Part shown: in pieces, positions 8,318 through 17,649 of the stretch
How positions within the stretch are numbered: the first letter of the stretch is position 1
How the letters are laid out: each line of letters starts with the position of its first letter
DNA from: Treponema sp.
Lineage (GTDB): Bacteria; Spirochaetota; Spirochaetia; Treponematales; Treponemataceae
Reading direction: 5' to 3'
DNA: 64,000 nt
NCBI GenBank assembly: GCA_016294035.1
Contig: JAEDCT010000008.1
Span: 29,871-93,870 of the forward strand
Position numbers and translations under genes: made by a program
The notes under the pieces: generated by a model
The model's input: only the letters and a program-made list of their open reading frames with translations
Told to the model about the DNA's origin: nothing
Databases searched by the model: none

Positions 8318-9465
8318 CAGTATGCTCTCTTAATGAGATCAAACAAATCATCAGTAGTCATACTTCTTGGCAATGCATTCATCAAATCAAGTTCACCGGC
8401 ATCTTCTGCTGCAAGAGAAAGCTGCTCAATTGTCAAAGACAAATCTTTAAGTCGGGCCGGAATATTTACCTTTGCAATTTTCTGTCTTACATATTCAGTA
8501 AGTGCTGTTACTGCATCAGCTGTTTCCGTCTCCTGTGGGCATGCTCTCAGAAGCTTAGCCAGAGTTGCCAGTTTATCTGCCCTATAGGAAGCTGCATCTT
8601 CTATTATATATGGAAGAAGAATTGCGGTTGTAAGTGAACGGGAAATCTGATACCTGGAATTGATTGCATTTGCCAGAAGATTTGCCACACCAAAAGAACT
8701 AGAAGCTCCTCCCAAAGAGGCCATGCATCCACCCTGAGTTAATAGAACTTCCTGTGGAGTTGTAATTGAAAGGCTTGGAACTCCATCCAAAGCATAGGAA
8801 AGAAGCTGAACTGACTTTTCAATAATCATGTCACTGAAAAAATTCGATTTCTGGCTTAAATATCCTTCAATAGCAAAAGAAAGAACTTCAATAGACATAC
8901 ATGCTGACTGTTTTTCTGTAAGGTTAATCTGAAGATTTGGGTCCCACAATACCAGCTTGCAAAGTCCATTCTGAGTCTTCAAAAGCCTGATTTTAGTTGA
9001 TCTGGCATCAGAAACTGGAGTTCTATCTGTAAAAATAAAGCTGTCTCTGACTGTAGTTGGAACACAAATCAAGGGAAGAGGACTGGTTGTTGCAGCCTTA
9101 CCATCAATATATTCATACAAATCACCTTTTTCGCGATAAAGTGCACAAACAGCCTTTGCAAGATTTAATGTTCTTCCACCACCAACGGCAATTACACCAT
9201 GAACATGAGATTCCCGTGCAAGAAGAAGGGCATCTTTTAAGGTTTCCGTGCTGGCAGTATTAGGAATTTCATCAAAAACAAAATATTCAACCCCTCTTTC
9301 ATCCAGTGACTGGGTAATTTTTGCAGTTGTTCCCGATTCCTTCAATATTGGATCAACAACAAGCATAAATCTGTCTCCCCAGTCTGACGCATGCTGACCA
9401 AGCCTTGTTGCAATATATGATCCCAAAATAATATTTGGTGAAATCTTAAAGATAAAATCTGCCAT
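8317..9465 (-). CDS. Iron-containing alcohol dehydrogenase family protein
   Basis: A 382-residue protein of the group III (iron-type) alcohol and glycerol dehydrogenase family. The NAD-binding GVIAVGGGRTLNLAKAV motif lies at about residues 92-108 and a substrate loop VPTTVRDSFIFTDRTPV at about 136-152. The expected family Asp/His metal ligands are not clearly placed: the usual HGxxxA segment is replaced around GGASSSFGVANLLANAI. Metal dependence and substrate are therefore doubtful. An AAGGAG ribosome-binding site precedes the ATG. It is translationally coupled to the TrmH-type gene, and a terminator separates it from the flgM-rsmI unit. Confidence 0.8.
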   Translation of the reverse strand: MADFIFKISPNIILGSYIATRLGQHASDWGDRFMLVVDPILKESGTTAKITQSLDERGVEYFVFDEIPNTASTETLKDALLLARESHVHGVIAVGGGRTLNLAKAVCALYREKGDLYEYIDGKAATTSPLPLICVPTTVRDSFIFTDRTPVSDARSTKIRLLKTQNGLCKLVLWDPNLQINLTEKQSACMSIEVLSFAIEGYLSQKSNFFSDMIIEKSVQLLSYALDGVPSLSITTPQEVLLTQGGCMASLGGASSSFGVANLLANAINSRYQISRSLTTAILLPYIIEDAASYRADKLATLAKLLRACPQETETADAVTALTEYVRQKIAKVNIPARLKDLSLTIEQLSLAAEDAGELDLMNALPRSMTTDDLFDLIKRAY

Positions 9466-9483
9466 TTTTGTATTACTCCTTGC

Positions 9484-9514
9484 AAAAAAAAAGAGCGGAA
9501 AATAATTCCGCCCT
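9484..9514 (-). terminator. Rho-independent terminator after flgM
   Basis: On the minus strand a 9-bp stem (9506-9514 with 9492-9500, one G-U pair) closes a 5-nt loop and is followed by eight T residues. It lies 29 bp after the flgM stop. Confidence 0.85.
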
Positions 9515-9542
9515 AATTTATCCCCTTACAATGACTACGGAA

Positions 9543-9830
9543 TTAAAAACCGTAAGCACTAAGAATCCGATCTGCTGTAGCTGCAATTGTTGCTTCATTC
9601 AAATAACTTGGATCCTGAATCTTCAACTTAATCTGCTCTACAAGTTCAGAACGAACATCTGGTGTTTCTTCAGCTACCTGATTAAGATAAAGCTCTTCAG
9701 CTCTAGCCTTAGCTTCTGCTGAAACACTGATTTCATCTGAATAGTTCTGCGAAGCAGTTACGTTGTTTGAGCGCTTAGTATTCTGTAGTGTGTTAATTGC
9801 ATTAACATTAGAAATTTTGTCTATCATCAT
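9543..9830 (-). CDS. flgM: Anti-sigma-28 factor FlgM
   Basis: A 95-residue protein. The C-terminal half (VRSELVEQIKLKIQDPSYLNEATIAATADRIL) has the FlgM sigma-28-binding helix pattern, including the typical V..I...I..G-like spacing and a final helix. FlgM binds FliA and delays late flagellar gene expression until it is exported. The ATG at 9830 is chosen because a GAGG ribosome-binding site lies 6 nt upstream and the FlgM fold begins there; a longer frame from 9914 would run deep into rsmI. It starts one base after the rsmI stop, so it is translationally coupled to it. Confidence 0.8.
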   Translation of the reverse strand: MMIDKISNVNAINTLQNTKRSNNVTASQNYSDEISVSAEAKARAEELYLNQVAEETPDVRSELVEQIKLKIQDPSYLNEATIAATADRILSAYGF

Positions 9831-9831
9831 A

Positions 9832-10551
9832 TTACGCCTCGCTATTATTATCGGAATCTTCTTCAGAAAGTTTAGCATTTTTTTCACCAGAAATGAAAAT
9901 TGCAAACTCGCCAAGTACCTGTTTTCTTGATGAATAATCCTCGAGAACTTCTTTTGCAGTTCCTTCAGTTATTTCCTCGTGTAGTTTTGTGAGTTCCCTC
10001 CCAACAACCACACGCCGGCTACTACTAATATCGGCAATATCCGTCAAAAGCTTAACAACTCTATATGGACTTTCATATAAAATTATTGCATCACCGGTAG
10101 CCAGCAATTCCCTTAGCCTGCTTCTTCTACGGCCAGGTTTTGGTGAAAGAAATCCCTCAAAAACAAGAGTTTTTCCACCTGCTCCGGCAACACTTGCCAA
10201 TGTAGCAAAAGCACTTGGTCCCGGAATAGGAATTACCTGATGCCCCGCCTTTCTTGCCAATCCAGCCAATATTGCTCCAGGATCACTAATACCAGGAGTT
10301 CCTGCATCACTTGCATAAGCTACCTTCTGACCATCATCAAGCAATTTGATTATCTTTTCAGATGCAAACTGCTCATTCTGTGAACGGCAACTTACCAAAG
10401 GCTTTTTTATTTCAAAATGGTTTAACAGCTGCAATGTATGACGTGTGTCTTCCGCCGCAATTACATCTACACTCTTGAAAGTCTCTAAAGCCCTAAATGT
10501 TATATCACCCAAATTTCCAATAGGTGTTCCAACAATATACAATTCTGACAC
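9832..10551 (-). CDS. rsmI: 16S rRNA (cytidine-1402 2'-O)-methyltransferase RsmI
   Basis: A 239-residue tetrapyrrole-methylase-fold enzyme. Signature motifs are ELYIVGTPIGNLGDITFRA at the N-terminus, VIAAEDTRHT (about residue 30), ASDAGTPGISDPG (about 80) and PIPGPSAFATLASV (about 105). These are diagnostic of RsmI, which 2'-O-methylates C1402 of 16S rRNA. I place the start at the GTG at 10551 just before SELYIVG; an in-frame GTG at 10569 is possible. No Shine-Dalgarno is seen and a promoter lies 9 nt upstream. The stop is one base before flgM. Confidence 0.92.
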   Translation of the reverse strand: MSELYIVGTPIGNLGDITFRALETFKSVDVIAAEDTRHTLQLLNHFEIKKPLVSCRSQNEQFASEKIIKLLDDGQKVAYASDAGTPGISDPGAILAGLARKAGHQVIPIPGPSAFATLASVAGAGGKTLVFEGFLSPKPGRRRSRLRELLATGDAIILYESPYRVVKLLTDIADISSSRRVVVGRELTKLHEEITEGTAKEVLEDYSSRKQVLGEFAIFISGEKNAKLSEEDSDNNSEA

Positions 10552-10560
10552 AGTATATAT

Positions 10561-10589
10561 AGTATACACTTAACCATTTTATAGTGCAA
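10561..10589 (-). promoter_or_regulatory. Predicted promoter of rsmI-flgM
   Basis: On the minus strand TTGCAC (10584-10589), a 17-bp spacer and TATACT (10561-10566) lie 9 nt before the GTG start, implying a leader of only a few bases. Confidence 0.5.
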
Positions 10590-10702
10590 CTGCAAATTGA
10601 CCTTAATTCAACTAGAAAATTTTCCGATATAGACATATGGAGAAACCCCTAAAGTGAGATTTTGAGGATTCCCCCTTAGATAATATTTCTGGAGTATATC
10701 TG

Positions 10703-13573
10703 ATGAAACAAACAGAAAAAAATGCTGCTCTGATCACTGGAATCGGACTTTTTGTTGTTGCAGCTTTATTTTCTATTGGAATTTTACTTGGTTTCCTTGA
10801 TTATGGGGCAACTACCTACAACGATGGAAACATTCTATCTCAACTCGGTAGCATGCTTATTTCTGTGTATGGATTCTGTTCAATTCTCATTCCTGCATTT
10901 TTCTTTGTTGCCGGTTCATTTTGTCTTAGTGCCAAATGGTCTGTACAAAGAGCCTTTATTCTATTAATAAGCATCATTCCATTTTTTACACTTGTTTTTG
11001 CAGAAACAACATGCCGCAATATTTCAGCAGAAGACTCATCTCCAATTGCTTTTGTGAAAATCATTACACTCATGGCAATTGCATTTCTTCTTGTTGCTAC
11101 AGAATATCTTTTTGCCCTTGTCATTGCTTCTCGCATTGAAGACAAAATCTGTGGACGCGAATCAACTCCCATTGGATTAAATGTAGATGCAAAAAAAATC
11201 AAAACAATTTTTACAAAAACAATTCCTGGCTTTGTAAAATCAAATATCATCAGCAAATTCAACAAAACTTCTGAAAATGAAGACTATGATGATGAAGATT
11301 CTCTTGTTATTGAAGAAAATGTTTACGAGGACATTAAGGAATCTCCAGCTCCTGAAGAAGCCGATGATGATGATGAAATTCAATGGTCCATTGATGATGA
11401 AGGAAACGTTCCTGAAGAATTTTCATCAAAAAAAGAAAATCCAAGAATTCCTCTTGAAGAAAATAAATCAGAAACTGACGAATATGATGATTCAGACTTT
11501 GATCACTCAAAAGCATTCAGCATCAACAAAGACGAAATTGTATATTCACAAGAAGAAGAGAATTTTGAAGAACCTGATTTTGATGATGACAATATAATTG
11601 CCCAGTTTGAAAAAAATTCTCTAAACCTGAATAACACTTACGAAAAAACAAAATCAGAACCAGAAGTTGATCCCGAATATGAAATAGAATTTGAAGACAA
11701 CACAGAAGAATTTTCTGAAGAACCGGAAAATCCAGAAAGCTACGAATATTCAGATGAAGAAGATTTTTTTGAATTTGACGACGAAGAAAACTTAGATATA
11801 GAAGAAAAAAACACTGATTCTGAAGATACTGATTTTTCCGATAACAACAAAATTCTGGATCAAGAAGATATTGACTATTCAAATATTGAATCAGAAGATG
11901 ATTTTCAGGATGACCAGAATGAAATAGTTGCACCAACAGCTCTTAAAGATCCTACTCTTTTCAAGACTGATAAGGCAAAAATTTCTTCAGACCTGGAAAA
12001 TTTATTCTCAAAAATGGATCAGGATGCCCGTGCTCAGGTTGTAAAAAACTATAATAATCAATCACCTGATTCTACTGATACTGAAAATTCTGAATCAGTA
12101 GAAAATCCTGAACCAAAAAAAATTATTCCTTCTCCTCACAAAAAAAGAAATTATGGTCAATATAAAATTTCTACAGATCTTCTTACTGAATATGCAGAAA
12201 ACAAATATTGGATTATTGATGAAGAAACAAAACAGGCTTCTCTCAATCTTCAGGAAACACTCAAAGAATTCAGCATTCAGGCAGAAATTACCGGAATCCG
12301 AAAAGGTCCTGTAGTAACAATGTTTGAAATTCTTCCTGCACCTGGGGTTAAGCTTTCCAAGATTGTTGGACTTGCAGACAACATTGCCCTCAGACTTGCA
12401 GCACAATCTGTCCGAATTGTTGCACCTATTCCTGGTAAACGAGCAGTTGGAATTGAAATTCCAAACAAAGACAGGGCAATCGTTTCTTTCCGTGAATGTA
12501 TTGAACAGCAGAGACCTGAATGGAAAAAAATGGCAGTTCCAGTTGTTCTTGGAAAAGATATTCAGGGCGAAACACAGATTATAGATCTCGTTAAGACTCC
12601 TCATCTTCTTATTGCTGGTTCCACAGGTGCCGGTAAATCTGTTTGTGTTAACAGCATGATTCTTTCGATTCTGTACAAAAGAAATCCTAATGATGTAAAG
12701 ATGATTCTTATAGACCCGAAAATTGTTGAGCTTAAGTTATACAACAATATTCCTCACTTGCTTACTCCTGTTATTACCGAGCCTAAAAAAGCAATGCAGG
12801 CCCTTCAATATTGTCTTTGTGAAATGGAACGCCGCTACGCTGTTTTGGACAGCCTTGGTTGCCGTGATATTTCCAGCTATAACAAGAAAATTGTCGATCA
12901 GAAAATCTGCACTGAAAAAATTCCATATCTCATTGTTATCATTGATGAATTTGCAGACCTTATGGCTACTACTGGAAAACAGCTTGAAGGTGTTGTTGCA
13001 AGACTTTGTGCCATGAGCCGTGCAGTCGGAATTCATCTTGTTCTTGCTACACAACGTCCTTCTGTTGATGTAATTACTGGACTTATCAAGGCCAATATTC
13101 CAAGCCGAGTTGCCTTCATGGTTGCCGCTAAAATGGATAGCCGAATCATTATTGATCAGGTTGGAGCAGAAAAACTTCTTGGAAAGGGTGACATGCTTTA
13201 TGCAAGTTCAACTGATCCTTTCCCTGTTCGAATTCAGGGAGCTTTTGTTTCTGACCAGGAAGTAGAAGATGTTGTTTCAGCAGTAAAAGAATGGGGTGAA
13301 CCTGAATACATCGACGATGAAATTTTTGTTGATGATGAAGATTCTGATGAAGATGGCCAGATGTCTTTATTCAATGACGGTGCAGATGATCCGTTGTATG
13401 ATAAAGCCCTGGATATAGTAATTCAGGCAGGAAAAGCAAGTGCCAGCTATATTCAGAGAAGATTAAGCATTGGTTATAACCGTGCAGCCCGACTTGTCGA
13501 ATTAATGGAAGAACGTGGTATTGTTGGCCCGGCAAATGGAAGCAAACCACGTGAAATAATTCACATGCCATAA
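10703..13573 (+). CDS. ftsK: FtsK/SpoIIIE-type DNA translocase
   Basis: A 956-residue septal DNA pump that clears and aligns chromosome termini at division. Four hydrophobic segments fill about residues 12-150. A long, very acidic Asp/Glu/Ser-rich linker covers about 190-430. The motor follows, with Walker A GSTGAGKS (about 637-645), Walker B LIVIIDEFADLM (about 740-751) and the ATQRPSVDVITGLIKANIPSR segment (about 785). A C-terminal winged-helix gamma domain (about 893-956, ending GIVGPANGSKPREI) reads orienting sequences. All expected domains are intact. A GGAG ribosome-binding site precedes the ATG; the next gene begins 39 bp downstream in the same direction. Confidence 0.95.
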   Translation: MKQTEKNAALITGIGLFVVAALFSIGILLGFLDYGATTYNDGNILSQLGSMLISVYGFCSILIPAFFFVAGSFCLSAKWSVQRAFILLISIIPFFTLVFAETTCRNISAEDSSPIAFVKIITLMAIAFLLVATEYLFALVIASRIEDKICGRESTPIGLNVDAKKIKTIFTKTIPGFVKSNIISKFNKTSENEDYDDEDSLVIEENVYEDIKESPAPEEADDDDEIQWSIDDEGNVPEEFSSKKENPRIPLEENKSETDEYDDSDFDHSKAFSINKDEIVYSQEEENFEEPDFDDDNIIAQFEKNSLNLNNTYEKTKSEPEVDPEYEIEFEDNTEEFSEEPENPESYEYSDEEDFFEFDDEENLDIEEKNTDSEDTDFSDNNKILDQEDIDYSNIESEDDFQDDQNEIVAPTALKDPTLFKTDKAKISSDLENLFSKMDQDARAQVVKNYNNQSPDSTDTENSESVENPEPKKIIPSPHKKRNYGQYKISTDLLTEYAENKYWIIDEETKQASLNLQETLKEFSIQAEITGIRKGPVVTMFEILPAPGVKLSKIVGLADNIALRLAAQSVRIVAPIPGKRAVGIEIPNKDRAIVSFRECIEQQRPEWKKMAVPVVLGKDIQGETQIIDLVKTPHLLIAGSTGAGKSVCVNSMILSILYKRNPNDVKMILIDPKIVELKLYNNIPHLLTPVITEPKKAMQALQYCLCEMERRYAVLDSLGCRDISSYNKKIVDQKICTEKIPYLIVIIDEFADLMATTGKQLEGVVARLCAMSRAVGIHLVLATQRPSVDVITGLIKANIPSRVAFMVAAKMDSRIIIDQVGAEKLLGKGDMLYASSTDPFPVRIQGAFVSDQEVEDVVSAVKEWGEPEYIDDEIFVDDEDSDEDGQMSLFNDGADDPLYDKALDIVIQAGKASASYIQRRLSIGYNRAARLVELMEERGIVGPANGSKPREIIHMP

Positions 13574-13612
13574 AACAATATATTTAGTAATCATGTTTGT
13601 TAGGAGAATAAA

Positions 13613-14626
13613 TTGAAAAAAATTCTTTCACTGTCAATAATTGTTTTGCTTTCTCTCCAGGCTTTTTCAAAAGCTGCTTACCCTCAAAGAATTCCAAAGG
13701 ACGATCCTATTGAATTCACTGAAACATGGGGTTATGTTATGTCCGACAGAATGGAAGAATTCAATTCATCAATGCCAATTACTGACTTATGTCATTTTGC
13801 AGTCAGCATCGATTGTTACGGCGAACTTGATACAATTCCAGATATCACAAAAATTCCTGAGGATTTTAAGGGAAGAAAACATTTGGTTGCTATCTGTGAA
13901 AGCCGTTCTCTGGCACATTTTGTACTTGATCCAAAATATGGTGTAAACAAAAAAATAATTGATGATCTGGTAAATGCAGCAAAAGACTACGATGGACTTC
14001 AGATTGACTTTGAAATAATTCCAAAAAAAGACAGTCAGAATTTCAAGACATTCCTCAAAATTCTCAGAAAAAAACTTCGCAAGGATCAGATGTTTACCAT
14101 TTGTGTTCCAGCTCGTCTTAAAGAAATAGAAAATGATATTTTTGACTACAAATTAATGGCTCCTTATGTAGATAGAATTTTTATTATGGCTTATGACGAA
14201 CATTGGTCAACTTCTTCTGCAGGACCTGTAGCTGGCCTTGATTGGGTTGATAAAATTATTGATCATAGTCTCAATACTATTCCAAAAGAAAAAATAATCA
14301 TCGGTATTCCTTTTTATGGAAGAACCTGGCAGAACAAAAGTCTCGGAAAAGCCTGGTACAACAGCGGAATCAACAGAATCATGAGAGAAAACAAGATAAA
14401 TGACATCTCCAGAAAAAATGAAGTTGCCTATTTTGAATTCAAAACAGAAGTCAAAGTTCGAGGTTATTTTGATGATGCCTATTCACTTGTTCAACGACTT
14501 AAAAGAATTAAAAACAAAGATTTAGACAAAGTTGGCTTCTGGAGACTTGGTCAGGAAGATCCACTTTTCTGGAATTACGTTAAAACTCCTTACGAGTCAG
14601 AACCATTAATTATTGCTGATAAATGA
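13613..14626 (+). CDS. Secreted GH18-like glycoside hydrolase (YaaH/chitinase-fold)
   Basis: A 337-residue protein starting with TTG, preceded by an AGGAG ribosome-binding site. It has a signal peptide (about 1-19) and a TIM-barrel of glycoside hydrolase family 18. The catalytic strand reads YDGLQIDFE, with the proton donor Glu 134 and Asp 132, followed by FIMAYDEHW and GIPFYGRTW, typical of YaaH-like spore-germination and peptidoglycan hydrolases. One Asp of the usual DGxDxDxE motif is a Gln (residue 130), which is seen in some family members. Probably acts on peptidoglycan or an amino-sugar polymer outside the membrane; the substrate is unproven. Confidence 0.82.
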   Translation: MKKILSLSIIVLLSLQAFSKAAYPQRIPKDDPIEFTETWGYVMSDRMEEFNSSMPITDLCHFAVSIDCYGELDTIPDITKIPEDFKGRKHLVAICESRSLAHFVLDPKYGVNKKIIDDLVNAAKDYDGLQIDFEIIPKKDSQNFKTFLKILRKKLRKDQMFTICVPARLKEIENDIFDYKLMAPYVDRIFIMAYDEHWSTSSAGPVAGLDWVDKIIDHSLNTIPKEKIIIGIPFYGRTWQNKSLGKAWYNSGINRIMRENKINDISRKNEVAYFEFKTEVKVRGYFDDAYSLVQRLKRIKNKDLDKVGFWRLGQEDPLFWNYVKTPYESEPLIIADK

Positions 14627-14689
14627 TTTATATTTTTTTGTTTCGTTTTTTGAATTATTGACTTACAATATTAAGTATAGGAGAAAGTG

Positions 14690-15847
14690 TTGTCAGAGGC
14701 AGTTGATATTTTAAAACAATACAATCAATCTCAAGCTCTTGAGCAGCAAAACATTCTTAAAACTGTTGATTCCCTTCGCAAGGAAAACAAAGAACTTAAG
14801 CGTATTGTTAAGGACATTTCAGAACTAATTACTCTCACTTCTTTCGAGGCAATGATTGAATATATCATTTCTAAATTCCTCGATCACTTTATTCCTGAAA
14901 ATTTATTTATTCTCATAAAACCGCCAAGAAAAAGAAATTTCCGTCAATACTATTACAAACGCCTTATTCTTCAGGATTCCTACTTTGACGAAAGTGATTA
15001 TGTGTATTTGAAGGATTCTCTTGATGACATTTCCAATGAAAATTCAATCATATTCATGTCTGATTTTGATATGCTTTATGGAAAGGATTTGTTCCCCGCA
15101 CAATTGAAAAAACTAAATCCGGAAATCATTATTCCTCTTTCTGCCATTGGTGGAGCTTTTGGTTTTGTTCTTATCAGCAAAAAAATTACTGGTGAATCTT
15201 ATTCTCCAATTGAATTGAATTACATGAAAAGACTTTTCTCTGTTTTTTCTGTTGTTCTCCAAAATGGACTTCACTACGAAACTTCTATCAAGGACCCAAA
15301 AACAGGATTATTTACAAGCGATTATTTTTTCACCCGCCTAAAGGAATGCATATCAACTACTCAAAGATACAAAGTTTCTTCAGGTATGCTGATGCTGGAT
15401 ATTGATTTCTTCAAGAAATTCAATGATACATACGGACACTTAGTTGGAGATAAAGTTCTCATTGAAATTGCAAAAGTTCTTCAAGCTTCTGTTCGCAGCG
15501 AAGATTGTGTTGCAAGATTCGGTGGTGAGGAGTTTTCAATCATACTAAACCAATGTACCTCAAATTCAATATTTACGGTTGCAGAAAGAATCCGAAAAAA
15601 TATTGAAAAAATTTCACTGTTTGAAAAGGGTGAGGAACTAAAAATAACAGTCAGTATTGGTGGATGCCTTATAGAAGCTATAAATTTCCTTACACCAAAA
15701 TATATCGTAAAAAAAGCAGACCAGGCTCTTTACGAGTCAAAACATAACGGACGAAACAGAAGTACAATTCTCAAAATGGGTCTTTTAGATCTTGCTTCAC
15801 TTAAAAAAGACCTAAAAGATAATCCATCTGATGAAGATGATGAGTAA
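14690..15847 (+). CDS. Diguanylate cyclase (GGDEF domain)
   Basis: A 385-residue cytosolic protein making cyclic di-GMP. The N-terminus (about 1-45) is a coiled coil. A GAF-like sensory region follows at about 50-195 and the GGDEF domain at about 205-370, with the active-site motif GGEEF (about 279-283). An RxxD inhibitory site (RSED) lies five residues before it, so product feedback inhibition is expected. A C-terminal acidic tail closes the protein. I choose TTG at 14690 because the AGGAGA ribosome-binding site is 5 nt away; GTG at 14687 is only 2 nt away. Confidence 0.92.
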   Translation: MSEAVDILKQYNQSQALEQQNILKTVDSLRKENKELKRIVKDISELITLTSFEAMIEYIISKFLDHFIPENLFILIKPPRKRNFRQYYYKRLILQDSYFDESDYVYLKDSLDDISNENSIIFMSDFDMLYGKDLFPAQLKKLNPEIIIPLSAIGGAFGFVLISKKITGESYSPIELNYMKRLFSVFSVVLQNGLHYETSIKDPKTGLFTSDYFFTRLKECISTTQRYKVSSGMLMLDIDFFKKFNDTYGHLVGDKVLIEIAKVLQASVRSEDCVARFGGEEFSIILNQCTSNSIFTVAERIRKNIEKISLFEKGEELKITVSIGGCLIEAINFLTPKYIVKKADQALYESKHNGRNRSTILKMGLLDLASLKKDLKDNPSDEDDE

Positions 15848-15851
15848 AACC

Positions 15852-17636
15852 TTATTTAAGGGCAATTCCCTTAAAATCATCAATCTTAGTGTATCCCTTT
15901 CTCTTCATAAATTCTCTTAATCCATCTATTACTTCAATCATTGTATTTGGATTACTGAATGTAGAAGTTCCAACCTGAACGGCAGATGCACCAACCATAA
16001 TAAATTCAACTGCATCCTGCCACTTACTTATTCCTCCTAATCCTACAACTGGAACTCTTTCATTTTCAGGAAGCTTATTGATTGCCTGACATACATCATA
16101 AACCATTCTAAGTGCAATAGGTTTTACTGCAGGACCACAAAGACCAGCCTTAACATTATTAAAAAATGGTTTTCCCTTTTCTATGTCAATTGCTATTGCC
16201 TGAATTGTATTAATCAAGCTTAAAGCATCTGCACCTGCTTTTATACAAGCCAAGGCTACTCCAACCAAATCTGGTGCATTAGGTGACAGTTTAACCATAA
16301 GAGGCTTATCTGTAACCTTTCTTACAGCACTTACACATTCAAAGGCTGCCTCCGGATTAATTCCCCAGGCCATTCCACCTGCCTTAACATTTGGACAGCT
16401 TATATTAAGCTCAATCATAGGTACAGATGTTTCATTCAGCAAACTGGCACCCTTTACATAAGAATCCAGATCATGACCTGCCAGATTTGCAATAGTAACT
16501 GGCTCCAGCTTCATCATTTCCTGCAATTCATTTTCAATAAAATGAGGTACACCTGGATTTTCAAGACCAATTGAATTAATGTCACCTGATGAAACTTCTA
16601 TGATTCTTTCACCGTCATTTCCAGCTTTTGGTTCAAGAGTAAGACCTTTAGAAGAAATTCCTCCAATTTTATTAACATCAAAAAATCCCCGGTAATTCTG
16701 ACCAAAACCAAAGGTGCCAGAAGCAGCAATAACAGGATTCTTAAATTTTACTCCTTTAATGGTGACAGACAAATCCGGTTCACTAACTATCTGTACCTGT
16801 TTTCTAGGTGTACCCTTTTCAAATTCTATTATTGAAGAATCAAATATTGGTCCATCCTTACATACACGCTTATTTCCATCTTTTGTTTTAATTGTACATC
16901 CCAGACAAGCACCAACTGCACACAACATTCTTTTTTCAAGACTCAAATAGCATTTTACTCCAGCTTCTTCTGCTATGTCTTTTATATATGAAAGCATTGG
17001 AGTTGGTCCACATGCAAAAATACAACTGTACCCTTTTTCTTTAATTTTTTCAGGGGTCAGAGCAGCAGTTATCATTCCGTGAATTCCAACTGAACCATCA
17101 TCTGTTGTAATAATAAGTTCCCTTGCATCAACATTTTCCAGACCATAGGAGCCAGATTTGAAACTTCCATAGAAATCATAAGATTTATTTTTAAGAGTAG
17201 AAGCAAAATTCGCAACTGGAGCAACACCAATTCCGCCTCCACAAATACAGATTTTATTTTCATCCACATTTTCAGGAATTTTCCAGTAATTTCCCAAAGG
17301 TCCAATTAACTTTACATCTGTACCCACTGCACTTTTGCTTAATTCTTCTGTACCCTTTCCTTTCAAAAGAATCATAAACTGTACCTTTTGTTTAAGACCC
17401 TCCCTTTCACTATGATAAACACTGATGGGCCTTCCAAACTGTACCCCTGAATTTTCACTTTGAATCAAATAAAATTGACCAGCTTTAGGTGACAGCTGTT
17501 GTTTTCTTTCATGAAAAAATTCCACTTCAAGAAGAAATACATTATTCTGTCCCTTTACATATTCATTTTTAATAATTTTTGCATTTCCATTAAACAACAA
17601 AGGCATCTGATTTTCATCAATTTCTGCAATATCCAT
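15852..17636 (-). CDS. pyrKD: Fused dihydroorotate dehydrogenase: PyrK electron-transfer domain plus PyrD catalytic domain
   Basis: A single 594-residue chain. Residues 1-275 match PyrK: FAD-binding RPISVY (about 69-74), NAD-binding GGGIGVAP (133-140) and a 2Fe-2S cluster with Cys 239, 244, 247 and 259. Residues about 287-594 match class 1B PyrD: PVIAASGTFGFG (from 301), the catalytic Cys 415 in NISCPNVK, and FMN-phosphate-binding GLGGI and VGASAVQVGT segments. Together they oxidise dihydroorotate to orotate with NAD+. In most bacteria these are two proteins in a heterotetramer; here a short linker joins them. A GAGGT ribosome-binding site precedes the ATG, and recF ends 13 bp upstream, so it may be the last gene of the dnaA-dnaN-recF unit. 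Confidence 0.93.
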   Translation of the reverse strand: MDIAEIDENQMPLLFNGNAKIIKNEYVKGQNNVFLLEVEFFHERKQQLSPKAGQFYLIQSENSGVQFGRPISVYHSEREGLKQKVQFMILLKGKGTEELSKSAVGTDVKLIGPLGNYWKIPENVDENKICICGGGIGVAPVANFASTLKNKSYDFYGSFKSGSYGLENVDARELIITTDDGSVGIHGMITAALTPEKIKEKGYSCIFACGPTPMLSYIKDIAEEAGVKCYLSLEKRMLCAVGACLGCTIKTKDGNKRVCKDGPIFDSSIIEFEKGTPRKQVQIVSEPDLSVTIKGVKFKNPVIAASGTFGFGQNYRGFFDVNKIGGISSKGLTLEPKAGNDGERIIEVSSGDINSIGLENPGVPHFIENELQEMMKLEPVTIANLAGHDLDSYVKGASLLNETSVPMIELNISCPNVKAGGMAWGINPEAAFECVSAVRKVTDKPLMVKLSPNAPDLVGVALACIKAGADALSLINTIQAIAIDIEKGKPFFNNVKAGLCGPAVKPIALRMVYDVCQAINKLPENERVPVVGLGGISKWQDAVEFIMVGASAVQVGTSTFSNPNTMIEVIDGLREFMKRKGYTKIDDFKGIALK

Positions 17637-17649
17637 TTTATCTACCTCT

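Noticed and set aside
9543..9914. Longer 123-residue reading of flgM starting inside rsmI
   Set aside because: The first 28 codons lie in rsmI in another frame, have no ribosome-binding site and do not resemble FlgM.
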